From: Deinococcus radiotolerans
Lineage (GTDB): Bacteria; Deinococcota; Deinococci; Deinococcales; Deinococcaceae
Direction: 5' to 3'
Length of the DNA: 64,000 nt
Assembly (NCBI RefSeq): GCF_014647435.1
Contig: NZ_BMPE01000015.1
Coordinates: 1-64,000, forward strand
Below are positions 40,091-48,983 of the stretch, piece after piece (the first letter of the stretch is position 1; each line of letters starts with the position of its first letter). The position numbers and the translations under genes were made by a program. The notes beneath the pieces were generated by a model. That model ran no database searches and was not told where the DNA came from. It saw nothing but the letters and a program-made list of their open reading frames with translations.

Positions 40091-40135
40091 ATGAGCCCCC
40101 TGGACGCCCGCAGCCTGGTCACCGCTCGTGTCTGA
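40091..40135 (+). CDS. 14-codon leader ORF overlapping the next start
   Basis: ATG at 40091 with CAGAAT 6 nt upstream opens a 14-codon frame (ending LVTARV) whose stop TGA lies just inside the next gene, which starts GTG at 40128. A second copy with the same length, spacing and -LVTNR- ending exists at 43742-43786. This conservation suggests a real leader peptide with coupled translation. Confidence 0.4.
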   Translation: MSPLDARSLVTARV

Positions 40136-40919
40136 GGTCGAGCAGCAGCTCCGGGAGGCCATGCAGGCGTGTGGGTGTGCGGATGCGGCCATCTGGACGC
40201 TCGCGCAGGCCCAGGTGGGCCACGTCCTGCTGAGCCGCGCGGTGGCCACCGTGTTCAACCTGACGCTCACGGACGCGCGGCAGGCCGTGAGGGACGCCAT
40301 CGCCCGCCAGGGCGTCCCACCCCTGGAACTAGACCGGCCACAGGGGCCCAGCTGGCCGGACCGGGAGGCGGGCGTGCTGGCCACGCTGGCGCAGGGTCCA
40401 CTGGGGGGACGACCGCAGGACCAACCCTCGGCGGTCTATCAGGCGTGCTTTCTGCCCAGTTGGGACCTGCCCCTGCTGATCATGGTGCAGCGATCGGCCA
40501 CGCCACTGCTCACGGCCGTGGCCACGGAACCCTTCTCCGGTCCGGATCCGCAGGGCCGGGTCCGGGTGCTCCGCTGGCCGGTCCCCGTTCGCGTGGACAC
40601 GGAATTGATGTCCTGGTCCGTCCGGGCGAATCTGGCCGAGGAGGACCTGACGGTCTTGGAGGAAAGGGCCGCGGCGCTCGTGCCAGTGGTCCAGGCCGAG
40701 CAGCTGGGCTGCGGTTTGGACGGCACCACGATCCTGGGGTCCATTACCACCGGGGGGCAGGGAACGCCGTTCCGCACCTGGAGTCCACGGGCCGAGCAGG
40801 AACCGGCCCATCACGCTTTCCTGAGTGCGCTGGTGGACGTGACGCTGGCCTGTGTGCCCCAGGGGCACGTGCATGAGGCCGCGCAGGCAATGGCCCGGGA
40901 GTTGGGTGGCAAACACTGA
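40128..40919 (+). CDS. Hypothetical protein with dispersed partial copies
   Basis: A 263-residue soluble protein I do not recognise. The first half is helical with ADAAIWTLAQAQVGHVLLS; the middle is beta-rich; the end has AFLSALVDVTLACVPQGHVH. Fragments of the same family lie at 43705-43883 (5' part) and about 56266-56355 (3' part). The GTG start overlaps the stop of a 14-codon leader frame. Confidence 0.6.
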   Translation: MSEVEQQLREAMQACGCADAAIWTLAQAQVGHVLLSRAVATVFNLTLTDARQAVRDAIARQGVPPLELDRPQGPSWPDREAGVLATLAQGPLGGRPQDQPSAVYQACFLPSWDLPLLIMVQRSATPLLTAVATEPFSGPDPQGRVRVLRWPVPVRVDTELMSWSVRANLAEEDLTVLEERAAALVPVVQAEQLGCGLDGTTILGSITTGGQGTPFRTWSPRAEQEPAHHAFLSALVDVTLACVPQGHVHEAAQAMARELGGKH

Positions 40920-41063
40920 GGCCATCCAGCAGACACCCGGGGCAGGCGGGTCCATCATGAAGTGTCAGTCTGTAAGGCCCGTGTCGAAGAGTACCTGCTG
41001 GGCGTGGAGCGCAGCGCACACCTGACCGGTCCCCTGGGATTGTCTCTCCGTAGACTCGACCCT

Positions 41064-41723
41064 GTGAACCTCCCAGACATCGGCATGAGTCCCGAACTGG
41101 CCCGACTGGACGACGCAGCGTATGCCGTCATCGAACACCACAAGCGCGCCCCAGACCAGCGAATCCAGGGGCTCCAGGACCCAACCTTCCAGTACCAGCT
41201 GGAAGCCATGCGCTACCGACTGGCGCTGACCGACCGGGTGGCCGAGTTAGAACGGCAATTGGCAGGTCGGTACTACAAGCACCTTCCGGTGCGTTGGTTC
41301 AGTGAACTGAATGCCGAAGAGCTGCTTCGCGTCCTGCCAACCCTCATTGAGGCGACCTTGGGCTGGGGCCACGGCAACGGCTATCTGATGTGGTTCGCGT
41401 ATGGCTGCCTGGACAGCCTGCCACGGGATCAGGCGCGCGACCTCTACCTCCAGGTCTTTGCCCGATCCATGCGCGTGTATGGCATGACCGCTGCATTACC
41501 GGACGAACGATTGATCTACGCGGCAGAAACGTTCGTCACGAGTCAGCAGATCTACCACTCGAAGACCGGACATGAGTATCAGGCTGCCCTGCGGGACGTC
41601 ATTCGGGTCGGAATGGGCGAGCGTTTCGTGTCCCTCTACGATCAGGAATGGGTGAGCATTCGGGCGGATGATGCAGCGGACGCCGTGTCTGATGGGCGCA
41701 CAGAACGGACCGACCATAGTTGA
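41064..41723 (+). CDS. Hypothetical helical protein
   Basis: A 219-residue, mostly helical protein, not recognised. A YxLALTDRVAELERQLAGR coiled-coil-like helix is followed by a Trp/Tyr-rich region (LGWGHGNGYLMWFAYG). The GTG at 41064 is chosen because TAGACT ends 7 nt upstream; a longer frame from GTG 40962 is possible but has no signal. It stands alone. Confidence 0.5.
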   Translation: MNLPDIGMSPELARLDDAAYAVIEHHKRAPDQRIQGLQDPTFQYQLEAMRYRLALTDRVAELERQLAGRYYKHLPVRWFSELNAEELLRVLPTLIEATLGWGHGNGYLMWFAYGCLDSLPRDQARDLYLQVFARSMRVYGMTAALPDERLIYAAETFVTSQQIYHSKTGHEYQAALRDVIRVGMGERFVSLYDQEWVSIRADDAADAVSDGRTERTDHS

Positions 41724-41838
41724 CGGACCACGTGTGACTCGTCGATACAGGTGAGTCAACGTTGTGTAGCCCAGATCCAGTCCATCTCTTGGAGCGGCTG
41801 CAGGTGTGACGCGAGGATTCGAGGGGCATACTCCGGGC

Positions 41839-42615
41839 ATGAGTTCCGATCCCGCTTCGGTGTGGTGTCCTGCACCCGCATGGGCCAATCAAACCAGAAT
41901 CTTTGAACCGGAGGAGGCTCGGTTGCAGCACCTGGCGGACACGTCTGCAGACGCCATCCACGCTCACCTGCGCGGCCTCTTCACTGATGTGCGGCCCAAT
42001 ATCGACAGCATGCCGTATTTCGTGGGACGTCAGGCCTTCTCGTGGGCCAGTCGCCAGCCAGAGATGATCTGGGTGGAGACAGAGGTCTGTCAACTCATGC
42101 CAAGGACCGATACGCGTCAGGCCGTGGATCGTCGTGTCCTCATCACCCTCCTTTGGGATCCAACCACCCAACAGGGTCGACTTGAACCTGATCTGGAACC
42201 CGAAAGTCTCCTCACGCAACTCCACGTGCAGCTCGTTGACAGCCGGACCTTGGTGGATGTGCCCGTGCTCCACGAGCTCTCAGCCGAGGATCAGAGCCTG
42301 CTGAACCGTGACTGGATCGAAATTCTCGGTTGCCTCCAGACAGGCGCCGACGAGATGATCGAGGACCAGTCTGAGGCGGGAGGGGACCTCGTGGATGTCG
42401 GCTTTCCAGAACGCCTACAGATGACTGGGGCGTATACCATCCACCGGATTGCCCGCCTTGGCGATATGGAATTTCTCTTTAAACTCGGTTTTCAGCAGCA
42501 GCCCTGGGTGTCACCTGCAGAACCTGGAGATCGGGACTATGTGATGCAGGATGTCCTGCTGAGAGGGCAGGAGGACCGGTGGTCCTTTGAACTCTGGACC
42601 ACCAGCGTGCCGTGA
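41839..42615 (+). CDS. Hypothetical protein, paralogue of the next gene
   Basis: A 258-residue soluble protein. PYFVGRQAFSW, IWVETEVCQL and VLITLLWDPTTQQ match AYFIGRQLLDQ, ILVETECCLT and YIVILSWDPSARQ in the gene at 42811, so the two are paralogues. Function unknown; the pattern looks like a beta-sandwich or cystatin-like fold, which is only a guess. CATACT lies 6 nt before the ATG. Confidence 0.6.
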   Translation: MSSDPASVWCPAPAWANQTRIFEPEEARLQHLADTSADAIHAHLRGLFTDVRPNIDSMPYFVGRQAFSWASRQPEMIWVETEVCQLMPRTDTRQAVDRRVLITLLWDPTTQQGRLEPDLEPESLLTQLHVQLVDSRTLVDVPVLHELSAEDQSLLNRDWIEILGCLQTGADEMIEDQSEAGGDLVDVGFPERLQMTGAYTIHRIARLGDMEFLFKLGFQQQPWVSPAEPGDRDYVMQDVLLRGQEDRWSFELWTTSVP

Positions 42616-42810
42616 GCGCCGGCGTGACCACGCCCATTCGAGAACCGGGATGCCCTCTGTGCAGCACGGACAGCGCCTTCTTGACGTCCCACCGGCGAAT
42701 GAAGGCAGGAGGCGCTGCAATGTTGAGCACCGTGTCGGTCAGCTGCGTGTTGGGGTCACGCCGCGTGTGCTGTGGAGCGCAGGTCGGTTGGTCACGCCTA
42801 TGCTCAAGCG

Positions 42811-43653
42811 GTGACCTCCGGCTTTGACCCGCAGACGTTTCGCCTGCACCGCATCCCCGCGCCGTCCTGGGCCTCCACGGACCAGACCATCAGCCCAGCC
42901 CTCCCAGCGACACGCCGCACAGCCGCGGCCGACCAGCACCAGGACATCCTCCTGGCGGCGGAGCGCATCCTCCAGTGGGCCTTGACCGATCCGGAGGCCA
43001 CCGCGCGCTTTCAGAACCACCACCCCTTTGCATCTGACGCCACCGGTGCCTACTTCATCGGTCGGCAGCTACTGGACCAGGATCCTGAGCACCCAGACCG
43101 AATCCTCGTTGAAACGGAGTGCTGCTTGACACACCTGGACTACCAGGGCCTGCCGGCGGTGGACCACCGGTACATCGTCATCCTGAGCTGGGATCCGTCC
43201 GCCCGACAGGCAGAAACGGTATTGATTCGGGGCACGCCGCGGCAGAGCCGGCTGGCTGAGCTTCCCTTAAGCCTGATCCGGACCCGCACCGTGGAAGACA
43301 TCCCGGACGTGACCTGGCTGGAAGACGAAGGACGAGCTCACCTGGTGTCCAGTTGGGCGGACGTGCTGGCGTGTGTTCGGCAGGCGGCGCAGGAGATCGT
43401 GGACGACAGCACGGCATCTGGGGCGCTGGATGAGTGGTTCTTTCCTGCGCGGATCGATATGACGGGGGATTACTCCGTCGGTCAGGCCAGATCCCTTGAC
43501 GCAGGACGGGTGCTGTTGACGTTGCACTTCACCGCTCGTCAACGGATGACCAGCCGGGGCGAGGACGACTACCTCGGCTACGAGCTGGAAGTTAACGTGG
43601 GGGACCGTGGACCGCTGGCGTACGTCCTGTGGGGGAGTCAGGTCATTGGTTGA
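42811..43653 (+). CDS. Hypothetical protein, paralogue of the previous gene
   Basis: A 280-residue protein paralogous to 41839-42615 along its whole length. TATGCT (42799-42804) ends 6 nt before the GTG start, a leaderless promoter that decides this start over the upstream in-frame codon at 42772. The tandem arrangement suggests local duplication followed by divergence. Confidence 0.6.
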   Translation: MTSGFDPQTFRLHRIPAPSWASTDQTISPALPATRRTAAADQHQDILLAAERILQWALTDPEATARFQNHHPFASDATGAYFIGRQLLDQDPEHPDRILVETECCLTHLDYQGLPAVDHRYIVILSWDPSARQAETVLIRGTPRQSRLAELPLSLIRTRTVEDIPDVTWLEDEGRAHLVSSWADVLACVRQAAQEIVDDSTASGALDEWFFPARIDMTGDYSVGQARSLDAGRVLLTLHFTARQRMTSRGEDDYLGYELEVNVGDRGPLAYVLWGSQVIG

Positions 43654-43704
43654 ACGCATAACATTCGTGCATGCGGCTTCCTTGGCGACCTGCGCTCTTG
43701 AGCT

Positions 43705-43883
43705 GCGCCGCTCCGGCTCCAGAAGTGGTCAGAATGCGGGGATGAACCATTCGCCTGCCCCCTACCTAGTCACCAATCGTGCCTGAGGTCGAGCAGCAGC
43801 GAGGGTCGGCCACGCTTCATCCTATTCATGTCGCCATCCTGCTGGTTAAGAGAGGCATCGAATGTTCATCCGTCCGCCCGTGA
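43705..43883 (+). pseudogene. Truncated copy of the 40128 gene with its leader
   Basis: Positions 43705-43800 repeat 40053-40149 with few changes: the promoter CAGAAT, a 14-codon leader (43742-43786), and the overlapping GTG start with residues PEVEQQ. After that the similarity stops and the frame closes at 43883 after 34 residues. It is a 5' fragment of the gene family. Confidence 0.6.
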
Positions 43884-43887
43884 GCCT

Positions 43888-44631
43888 ATGAGGATCACCT
43901 CTGTTTTTGCCCCTGCCCAACTCGGCACTGATCGTGCCAGCGAATTGGGTAGGCTCCTTGATTCCATGCGGATTGTGGTGACTGGTGCTGAGTGGGATGG
44001 CGCCTCTGAAGTTATGGCAAAAACGTCCATCATAGATTTTATTGATAAAAACGACGAATCCCAGTGGATCGAATTAGATTTTATGAGTCATGAAATTCAT
44101 TATCCCAATCTTGGGAACAGCAACTTCCCCCTTGCTGGCGTGTTTTACCCAGAGCAAGATGCGAGATATAAATGTCGCCAACCTCAAATCCTGGAGATCA
44201 TGAAGTCAACCTTCCGGGTTTTGCAACCGCTCTTGGTTGCCCAGGATGAGCATGACGAAATCTCAAAGCTGTTCCTGGGGCTTGCCTCCGTTCCGCCGGA
44301 TACCTCATTTCTGGTCATTGATGTGAGGCTCTTGCCATCAGAATCCGCGAAAACCTTACTCGCTAATCCAGATCTTCACACCCTGCAGTGGCTCACTGAA
44401 CATGTCGTATGGATCAACGGCCCTTTGGGGCTTGGAGATGAGACCGATCATGTTCAGGATCGGTCCACAGGGCTGAGAACGAACGCGCAAGGAATGACGC
44501 TCACCGATCAGGATTTCGCGGAACTCCAGGCGGCACGCGAGAAGCATCAGGAGGCCCTTTCGGCCATTCTCCACGCCATCCAGTGGGATCACCTGCGTCT
44601 GATGATGAACGCGCGCGATCTCAACCGCTGA
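43888..44631 (+). CDS. Hypothetical protein, AT-richer 5' half
   Basis: A 247-residue soluble acidic protein, not recognised. Its first half is AT-richer than its neighbours, suggesting a separate origin. No signal peptide or known motif; ESQWIELDFMSHEIHYP and SKLFLGLASVPPDTSFLVID are its most distinctive stretches. The ATG at 43888 follows the truncated copy by 4 bp. An upstream frame extension overlaps that remnant and is unlikely. Confidence 0.55.
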   Translation: MRITSVFAPAQLGTDRASELGRLLDSMRIVVTGAEWDGASEVMAKTSIIDFIDKNDESQWIELDFMSHEIHYPNLGNSNFPLAGVFYPEQDARYKCRQPQILEIMKSTFRVLQPLLVAQDEHDEISKLFLGLASVPPDTSFLVIDVRLLPSESAKTLLANPDLHTLQWLTEHVVWINGPLGLGDETDHVQDRSTGLRTNAQGMTLTDQDFAELQAAREKHQEALSAILHAIQWDHLRLMMNARDLNR

Positions 44632-44646
44632 CCGGTCGACGTATGG

Positions 44647-45543
44647 GTGAACCCGGAGCGAGCTCAGATACCTCAGCACGCCGATGCCGTGGGCCCTACG
44701 CTGTGCCAGATGCACGCCGCAGATGAACTTGATCTCCTCCGGGCGCAGCTGATGATCTCAGCTGGTCCAACAGTACGGGTGCTTCGGGACGTCCCCATGC
44801 ACATTCCAGCACCTCTCCCGCACGTCCCTGAACTCCACCTCATCGGTGTCATCGAAGGTGGCTGGACCTCCGTTGAACTGTACTACCGCACGACCCTGCC
44901 GGAGGAGGAGCTGGGGGTCCTCCTGATGGACGCGTTCACCGCGCAGGGCTGGCATGACTTCGAGCGTCACTTCCCAACCCTCAATGGTTTTCTCGCCCAT
45001 GACGAGTGGCCAGAGTGGGACCGCAGAGAGCGGACCGGGCTGGAGATGCTGGGGCACCCGCCCACCGGCTACCTCCTGCAGTGCGAGCTCATGGCACTGG
45101 AGCACGAAACGCTGGTCAAGATGGCTTCACCCCATCAATACGGGCACGGTCATGACCTGTGGAAACCAGACCCAATCAAATGGGCGATCCCGATGCCAGC
45201 GCTCAAGGTGTGGGAGGACCTCCACGTGGAGGTCCTCAGCCGGCGCCAGCAGGTGAAGCGGCACGACTGCTGGGGTCACGTGTCCGCCCACTTGACTGGG
45301 CCTGGAGAGACTGAGGCGCTCCATGAGCATTTTTCGCAGCAGCTGCAGGTCCAGGGCTGGACGCGCCACCACGCCGCCCTGGCCGAGCCGCTCTCCACAA
45401 GTACGTGGCAGCGGGTGGACGTGATCAGTGAGGTCCACGGCACGCTCATCCTGCGGCGCTTGAGTGACGGCCACTGGCTGGCACAATTTGAAGCCGTTCG
45501 CCAGGTGGAAACCGGGAGCGATGGGGTGTTTTACTCTGGATGA
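44647..45543 (+). CDS. Hypothetical protein with internal duplication
   Basis: A 298-residue protein that seems to contain two copies of one fold. VELYYRTTLPEEELGVLLMDAF followed by QGWHDFE is echoed by VSAHLTGPGETEALHEHFSQ followed by QGWTRHH (each shown here in pieces). The repeat looks like a small alpha/beta domain that ends in a Trp-containing strand. Function unknown. GTG start; it follows the previous gene by 15 bp and could share its transcript. Confidence 0.55.
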   Translation: MNPERAQIPQHADAVGPTLCQMHAADELDLLRAQLMISAGPTVRVLRDVPMHIPAPLPHVPELHLIGVIEGGWTSVELYYRTTLPEEELGVLLMDAFTAQGWHDFERHFPTLNGFLAHDEWPEWDRRERTGLEMLGHPPTGYLLQCELMALEHETLVKMASPHQYGHGHDLWKPDPIKWAIPMPALKVWEDLHVEVLSRRQQVKRHDCWGHVSAHLTGPGETEALHEHFSQQLQVQGWTRHHAALAEPLSTSTWQRVDVISEVHGTLILRRLSDGHWLAQFEAVRQVETGSDGVFYSG

Positions 45544-45811
45544 GGCGTCGGCCCTCCTCGGTCGTCTGGCTTCAGAGGCAGGGGTCATCCAGGGCCGGGC
45601 CACAAGGACGCACAGGCGTCCGCCAGTGAGATCATCCAACGCGACATCGGATCAAGTGAGCCTCTGGGGTTGCCACGACGATCACTTCTGACAGTGAAGG
45701 ATGCAGCGAGACGAGCAAAGAGGAGCGTTGGATCGAAAAAGACGGAGAGGAGACCGGCTCTTTCCCTTTACAGAAATTCCTTTGAAGGATCACATCGCGT
45801 ATAACGTTGTT

Positions 45812-46276
45812 ATGCCGTATGTCAAATTGAGCGAGCAGGTTCAGAAACTCAGCAACCCCCAGCGCAGCGATGCATTCATCAAGCTGTTCCAAGAGGCCGT
45901 GCGTTCCGGCAAGATCGACGGTGCTTATCTGCCTGAGCGCTTCACGATGCCCAAACAGTTCACGCGCCGTGGTAGTGACGAGACCTACCAGCGTGACACG
46001 CGCGAGATGATCTTCAATCACACCCCTGAATTCGACGAATGGTTTGACGAGACCAACCGTGACCTGGCTGCGACCCGCCGAGGGGGCACCATCAAGCCCA
46101 CCCTGGAAGCCGTCGAGTCCGGTCTGGTGGACTTCCAGACCATGGTGGAAGAGACCCGCCGGAAGCTGCAGGCCAGCTTCGAGAAGGGTCAGGCGCTCGG
46201 CAAGGGCCGCGCGAAGACCGCCAGCAAGGAGACCACCAGCAAGGCCAAAGCCCCGAAACGCACAGCCAAGCGGTAA
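45812..46276 (+). CDS. Hypothetical protein with basic nucleic-acid-binding-like tail
   Basis: A 154-residue helical protein. The C-terminal 25 residues are Lys/Ala/Thr-rich (KGRAKTASKETTSKAKAP), like histone-type or DNA-compacting tails. The body is amphipathic with coiled-coil character near ETRRKLQASFEKGQALG. TATAAC ends 6 nt before the ATG, supporting this start over an upstream frame. A hairpin terminator follows. Confidence 0.6.
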   Translation: MPYVKLSEQVQKLSNPQRSDAFIKLFQEAVRSGKIDGAYLPERFTMPKQFTRRGSDETYQRDTREMIFNHTPEFDEWFDETNRDLAATRRGGTIKPTLEAVESGLVDFQTMVEETRRKLQASFEKGQALGKGRAKTASKETTSKAKAPKRTAKR

Positions 46277-46288
46277 AGCCCAAGACCA

Positions 46289-46316
46289 CAGGAGCGCCCT
46301 TAGGGAGGCGCTCCTG
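46289..46316 (+). terminator. Hairpin terminator
   Basis: A perfect 10-bp stem, CAGGAGCGCC and GGCGCTCCTG, with an 8-nt loop, 12 bp after the stop of the preceding gene. Confidence 0.65.
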
Positions 46317-46353
46317 TCCTGTGCTGAGCCATGGCTGCGTGCGCGGAGCCCAC

Positions 46354-46839
46354 TCAGGCGGCCGGACCGTCCTCCACGGCGGCGTTGACCGGCGCGGCGG
46401 GCTGGGCAAGGTGGTACACGCGCGCACCCACGCCCCGCGGGCCGAACACTGCGGCCTGCTCGCGCAGCGCTTCGAGGTTCGCCCGGGTGACGTCCCCCGG
46501 TAAGCGGAGTCGCTCGGCCAGGTGCGCGGCCGATCCGGGCCCGGCGGCCAGGACGGTGAGGAGCTGGGCCTGAACGGCCGGGTCGAGCAGGTGGGGGCGG
46601 ATGTCGTCCTCGTCGACGAAGTACCGCAGGTGGCGCCGGGCAGGGTTGGGGACGCTGTAGAGGGTCTGGCCTTCAGTGAGTTGACCGAGGAGGCTGATGG
46701 CGGCGGTGCGGCCGAGGTTCAGGGCCGTCATGACGTCCGTGAGGCAGGTGCCGCCGTCCGCGCGGGCCAGGGCCAGGACGGCCGCCTTCTGGTCGTCGGT
46801 AAAGCGGTCGGGCGTGCCGTTCAGGAAGGAGCGTCGCAT
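46354..46839 (-). CDS. Hypothetical protein with tandem winged-helix-like segments
   Basis: A 161-residue protein. Two segments look like winged helices: CLTDVMTALNLGRTAAISLL and HLAERLRLPGDVTRANLEAL, each followed by a short beta wing. A DNA-binding regulator is likely, but I cannot place it in a family. It converges with the gene at 45812 and diverges from the truncated KAP gene. Confidence 0.55.
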   Translation of the reverse strand: MRRSFLNGTPDRFTDDQKAAVLALARADGGTCLTDVMTALNLGRTAAISLLGQLTEGQTLYSVPNPARRHLRYFVDEDDIRPHLLDPAVQAQLLTVLAAGPGSAAHLAERLRLPGDVTRANLEALREQAAVFGPRGVGARVYHLAQPAAPVNAAVEDGPAA

Positions 46840-46951
46840 ACGGTCAGGATGCGATGCGGGAGACTTAGCCGAAACAAGGTCGACTGGAGTGTCAGGTCAG
46901 CGCACGACAAACACGTGCCTGACCAGCACCTCAACCTGCGAGGATGACCGC

Positions 46952-47227
46952 ATGGCCGACACTGAGTCACGAATCGCCCTGGATGCCGATCGGCCGAATG
47001 CGGACCGCCGTGACCTGTACAACCGAAAAGCCTTCGTGCAGCGGCTCACGCAGGCCGTCGCGCAGCGGCCCGGTCGCGAGCCCTTCATCATCGGCATTGA
47101 GGGCAGCTGGGGTGAAGGGAAGAGTACGGTGCTCGAGTATATGGCGCAGGAGCTGAGCACCCGTCATTCGGACGTGACGCTGGTGCGGTTCAACCCGTGG
47201 ACGTACCAGCAATTGCGATGCCAGTAG
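46952..47227 (+). pseudogene. Truncated KAP-family P-loop NTPase
   Basis: Only the first 91 residues of a KAP NTPase remain: Walker A GSWGEGKST at residues 51-59 and the following VRFNPWTYQ typical of the family, after which the frame stops at 47227. KAP NTPases usually exceed 400 residues and several are part of phage-defence systems. The break coincides with the 3' end of the gene at 47232, so a deletion or rearrangement probably joined them. Confidence 0.7.
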
Positions 47228-47231
47228 AAGG

Positions 47232-48983
47232 TCAACGCGACAGGTGATGCATTCGTGCGGTCAAACCCTTCGGCGTCAGGTGACCGTTGAGGAGATCCTG
47301 CATGCCCTGCTCAATAGCATCCAACGTGCCGATCATCGGATAGAGGGCCGCTGTTGCTGGACGGATGCCATAGGTCCGGAGAACAGTTCTGGCTTGATCG
47401 TGATAGGTGGCGTTGTGATGACACATCAGGCCATACGCCAACTTGACGGCTGAAATGGGCAGACGCCAGACAGGAACAGACCCCGTGCATGTCATCAAGG
47501 CCTTTTTCTTCTTCCGCCCCCCACCAGCATCCCCTTGAACGAAGATGAAGTCACGTCGCAGGTCAAAGTCCAGTGCTCTGAGAACGAGGTCGCAGGCATA
47601 GACGGGAGGAAGGATCACGTCGTCGAGCAGGTTGTGTTGACCTACTTTGAGGATGGATTTTGTCGCGAAGGCGCAAGCGGTCACGGGCTGTGGGACTAAC
47701 GCCAGGTACGCGGTGGCTGTCGGATGCCACCGGTGCAGAAGTGTGGCCAATCCTTCTGGCGAGGCGTAGGGGAGCCGTTCAGCGTCCTGAAACGTCTGGC
47801 GCAGCGCCTGCTCATGGCGCGCGAGGGAAAAGCCTTCTGGTGCATGCCAGCTCAGGGCAAGTTCCAGAGCCGCGCCAGAGAGCAGGATGCGGAGGTCGAG
47901 ATAATCGTGTGGAAGCGCGGCGGTGTGCTCCAGGATGACGGCTGCGTCTGCGTATTCTCCTCGCCCCAAATGGGCAGTCGCGCGGGCCCACTGCGCGAAT
48001 CCCTGGTACCACGTGATACCAACCGGTCGCTCGGCTCCGGCCCCACGGGCATGCTCAAGAACCTGAGCGAAGTGCTGAGCGCGTTCCTCTGCGTCGCGGC
48101 CTTCTCGTGGCGTGGCATACGCTTTCATCATGGATTGACAGAGATCCGTGAGCCAGAAGATTGGTGTAGAGCCCCGGTGCGTGGCATATGTCGGCCCGTC
48201 CAGGCCGCCAATGCCCCATATCGCTTCTGTTCGCTGGAGAAACTCCATGATCCGATCACGTCGAGCACCCTCTGTTCGTGCAATGATCGCTTCCAGCACA
48301 GCAGCACCATCAGCATACGCGCCAAGTCGGAACAGCCCGGAGGCCAATTCCAAGTCGGTATACACGGGGTCATGACGGATCGCTAGACGCTGCTCTTGCC
48401 TGACCATTTCGATGGTCGCGACGGCGCGGCCTGCGTTGGACGTGCAACTGATCAGAGCCGTTCGGACACGAGCAATGGTCAGGGGCGCTTTGAGTTGTTC
48501 AGCTAAGAAGAGTGCCTGGGAAGCAGTTTCGATGGCCTCTTCTGCCTCGCCTCCAAGTGCGAGCAAGTGCACCAGCGGAATCATAAGTCCCGTCTGTCCT
48601 TCCACAACCAGGTCTGTCTGGGGCAAGGCACGTAAGGTCTTGAGACCATACTGAAGGGCTCCACGCATTTCAGCGTGACGCGTCTGCATGTGTGGTCCCC
48701 CTTCCTGCAGGATCGTAATGGAGCGCTGATAGACCTCATACCCTTTGACCGTTTCGAGTGCAAGAGGGTCGCCCGATGTGACACACCACCGCGCCAGTGC
48801 CGGATAAGCAGGCCGATTGGAACGGTAGGCCAAATGGAGGGCGCGAAGGCGTGCGGGAACCGAATCGATCGTTTCAAGGGCTTCGATGATCGTGTCGACT
48901 GGCGTTCCTGCTTCGTGCTGCTCGAGGTACCACGCCTGAAAGAGCTGGGAAGAGGACACGTCCACGGAGTGAATGTCGATCAC
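47232..48983 (-). CDS. Hypothetical TPR-like helical-repeat protein
   Basis: A 583-residue protein made of helical pairs with TPR-like spacing (for example EEAIETASQALFLAEQLKAP and GEYADAAVILEHTAALP), without catalytic motif. A Gly/Lys-rich patch (GDAGGGRKKKKA) interrupts the C-terminal third. GTG at 48983 is chosen because GGAG lies 7 nt upstream and the start overlaps the upstream stop (GTGA). A protein-interaction or regulatory role is the most that can be said. Confidence 0.6.
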   Translation of the reverse strand: MIDIHSVDVSSSQLFQAWYLEQHEAGTPVDTIIEALETIDSVPARLRALHLAYRSNRPAYPALARWCVTSGDPLALETVKGYEVYQRSITILQEGGPHMQTRHAEMRGALQYGLKTLRALPQTDLVVEGQTGLMIPLVHLLALGGEAEEAIETASQALFLAEQLKAPLTIARVRTALISCTSNAGRAVATIEMVRQEQRLAIRHDPVYTDLELASGLFRLGAYADGAAVLEAIIARTEGARRDRIMEFLQRTEAIWGIGGLDGPTYATHRGSTPIFWLTDLCQSMMKAYATPREGRDAEERAQHFAQVLEHARGAGAERPVGITWYQGFAQWARATAHLGRGEYADAAVILEHTAALPHDYLDLRILLSGAALELALSWHAPEGFSLARHEQALRQTFQDAERLPYASPEGLATLLHRWHPTATAYLALVPQPVTACAFATKSILKVGQHNLLDDVILPPVYACDLVLRALDFDLRRDFIFVQGDAGGGRKKKKALMTCTGSVPVWRLPISAVKLAYGLMCHHNATYHDQARTVLRTYGIRPATAALYPMIGTLDAIEQGMQDLLNGHLTPKGLTARMHHLSR

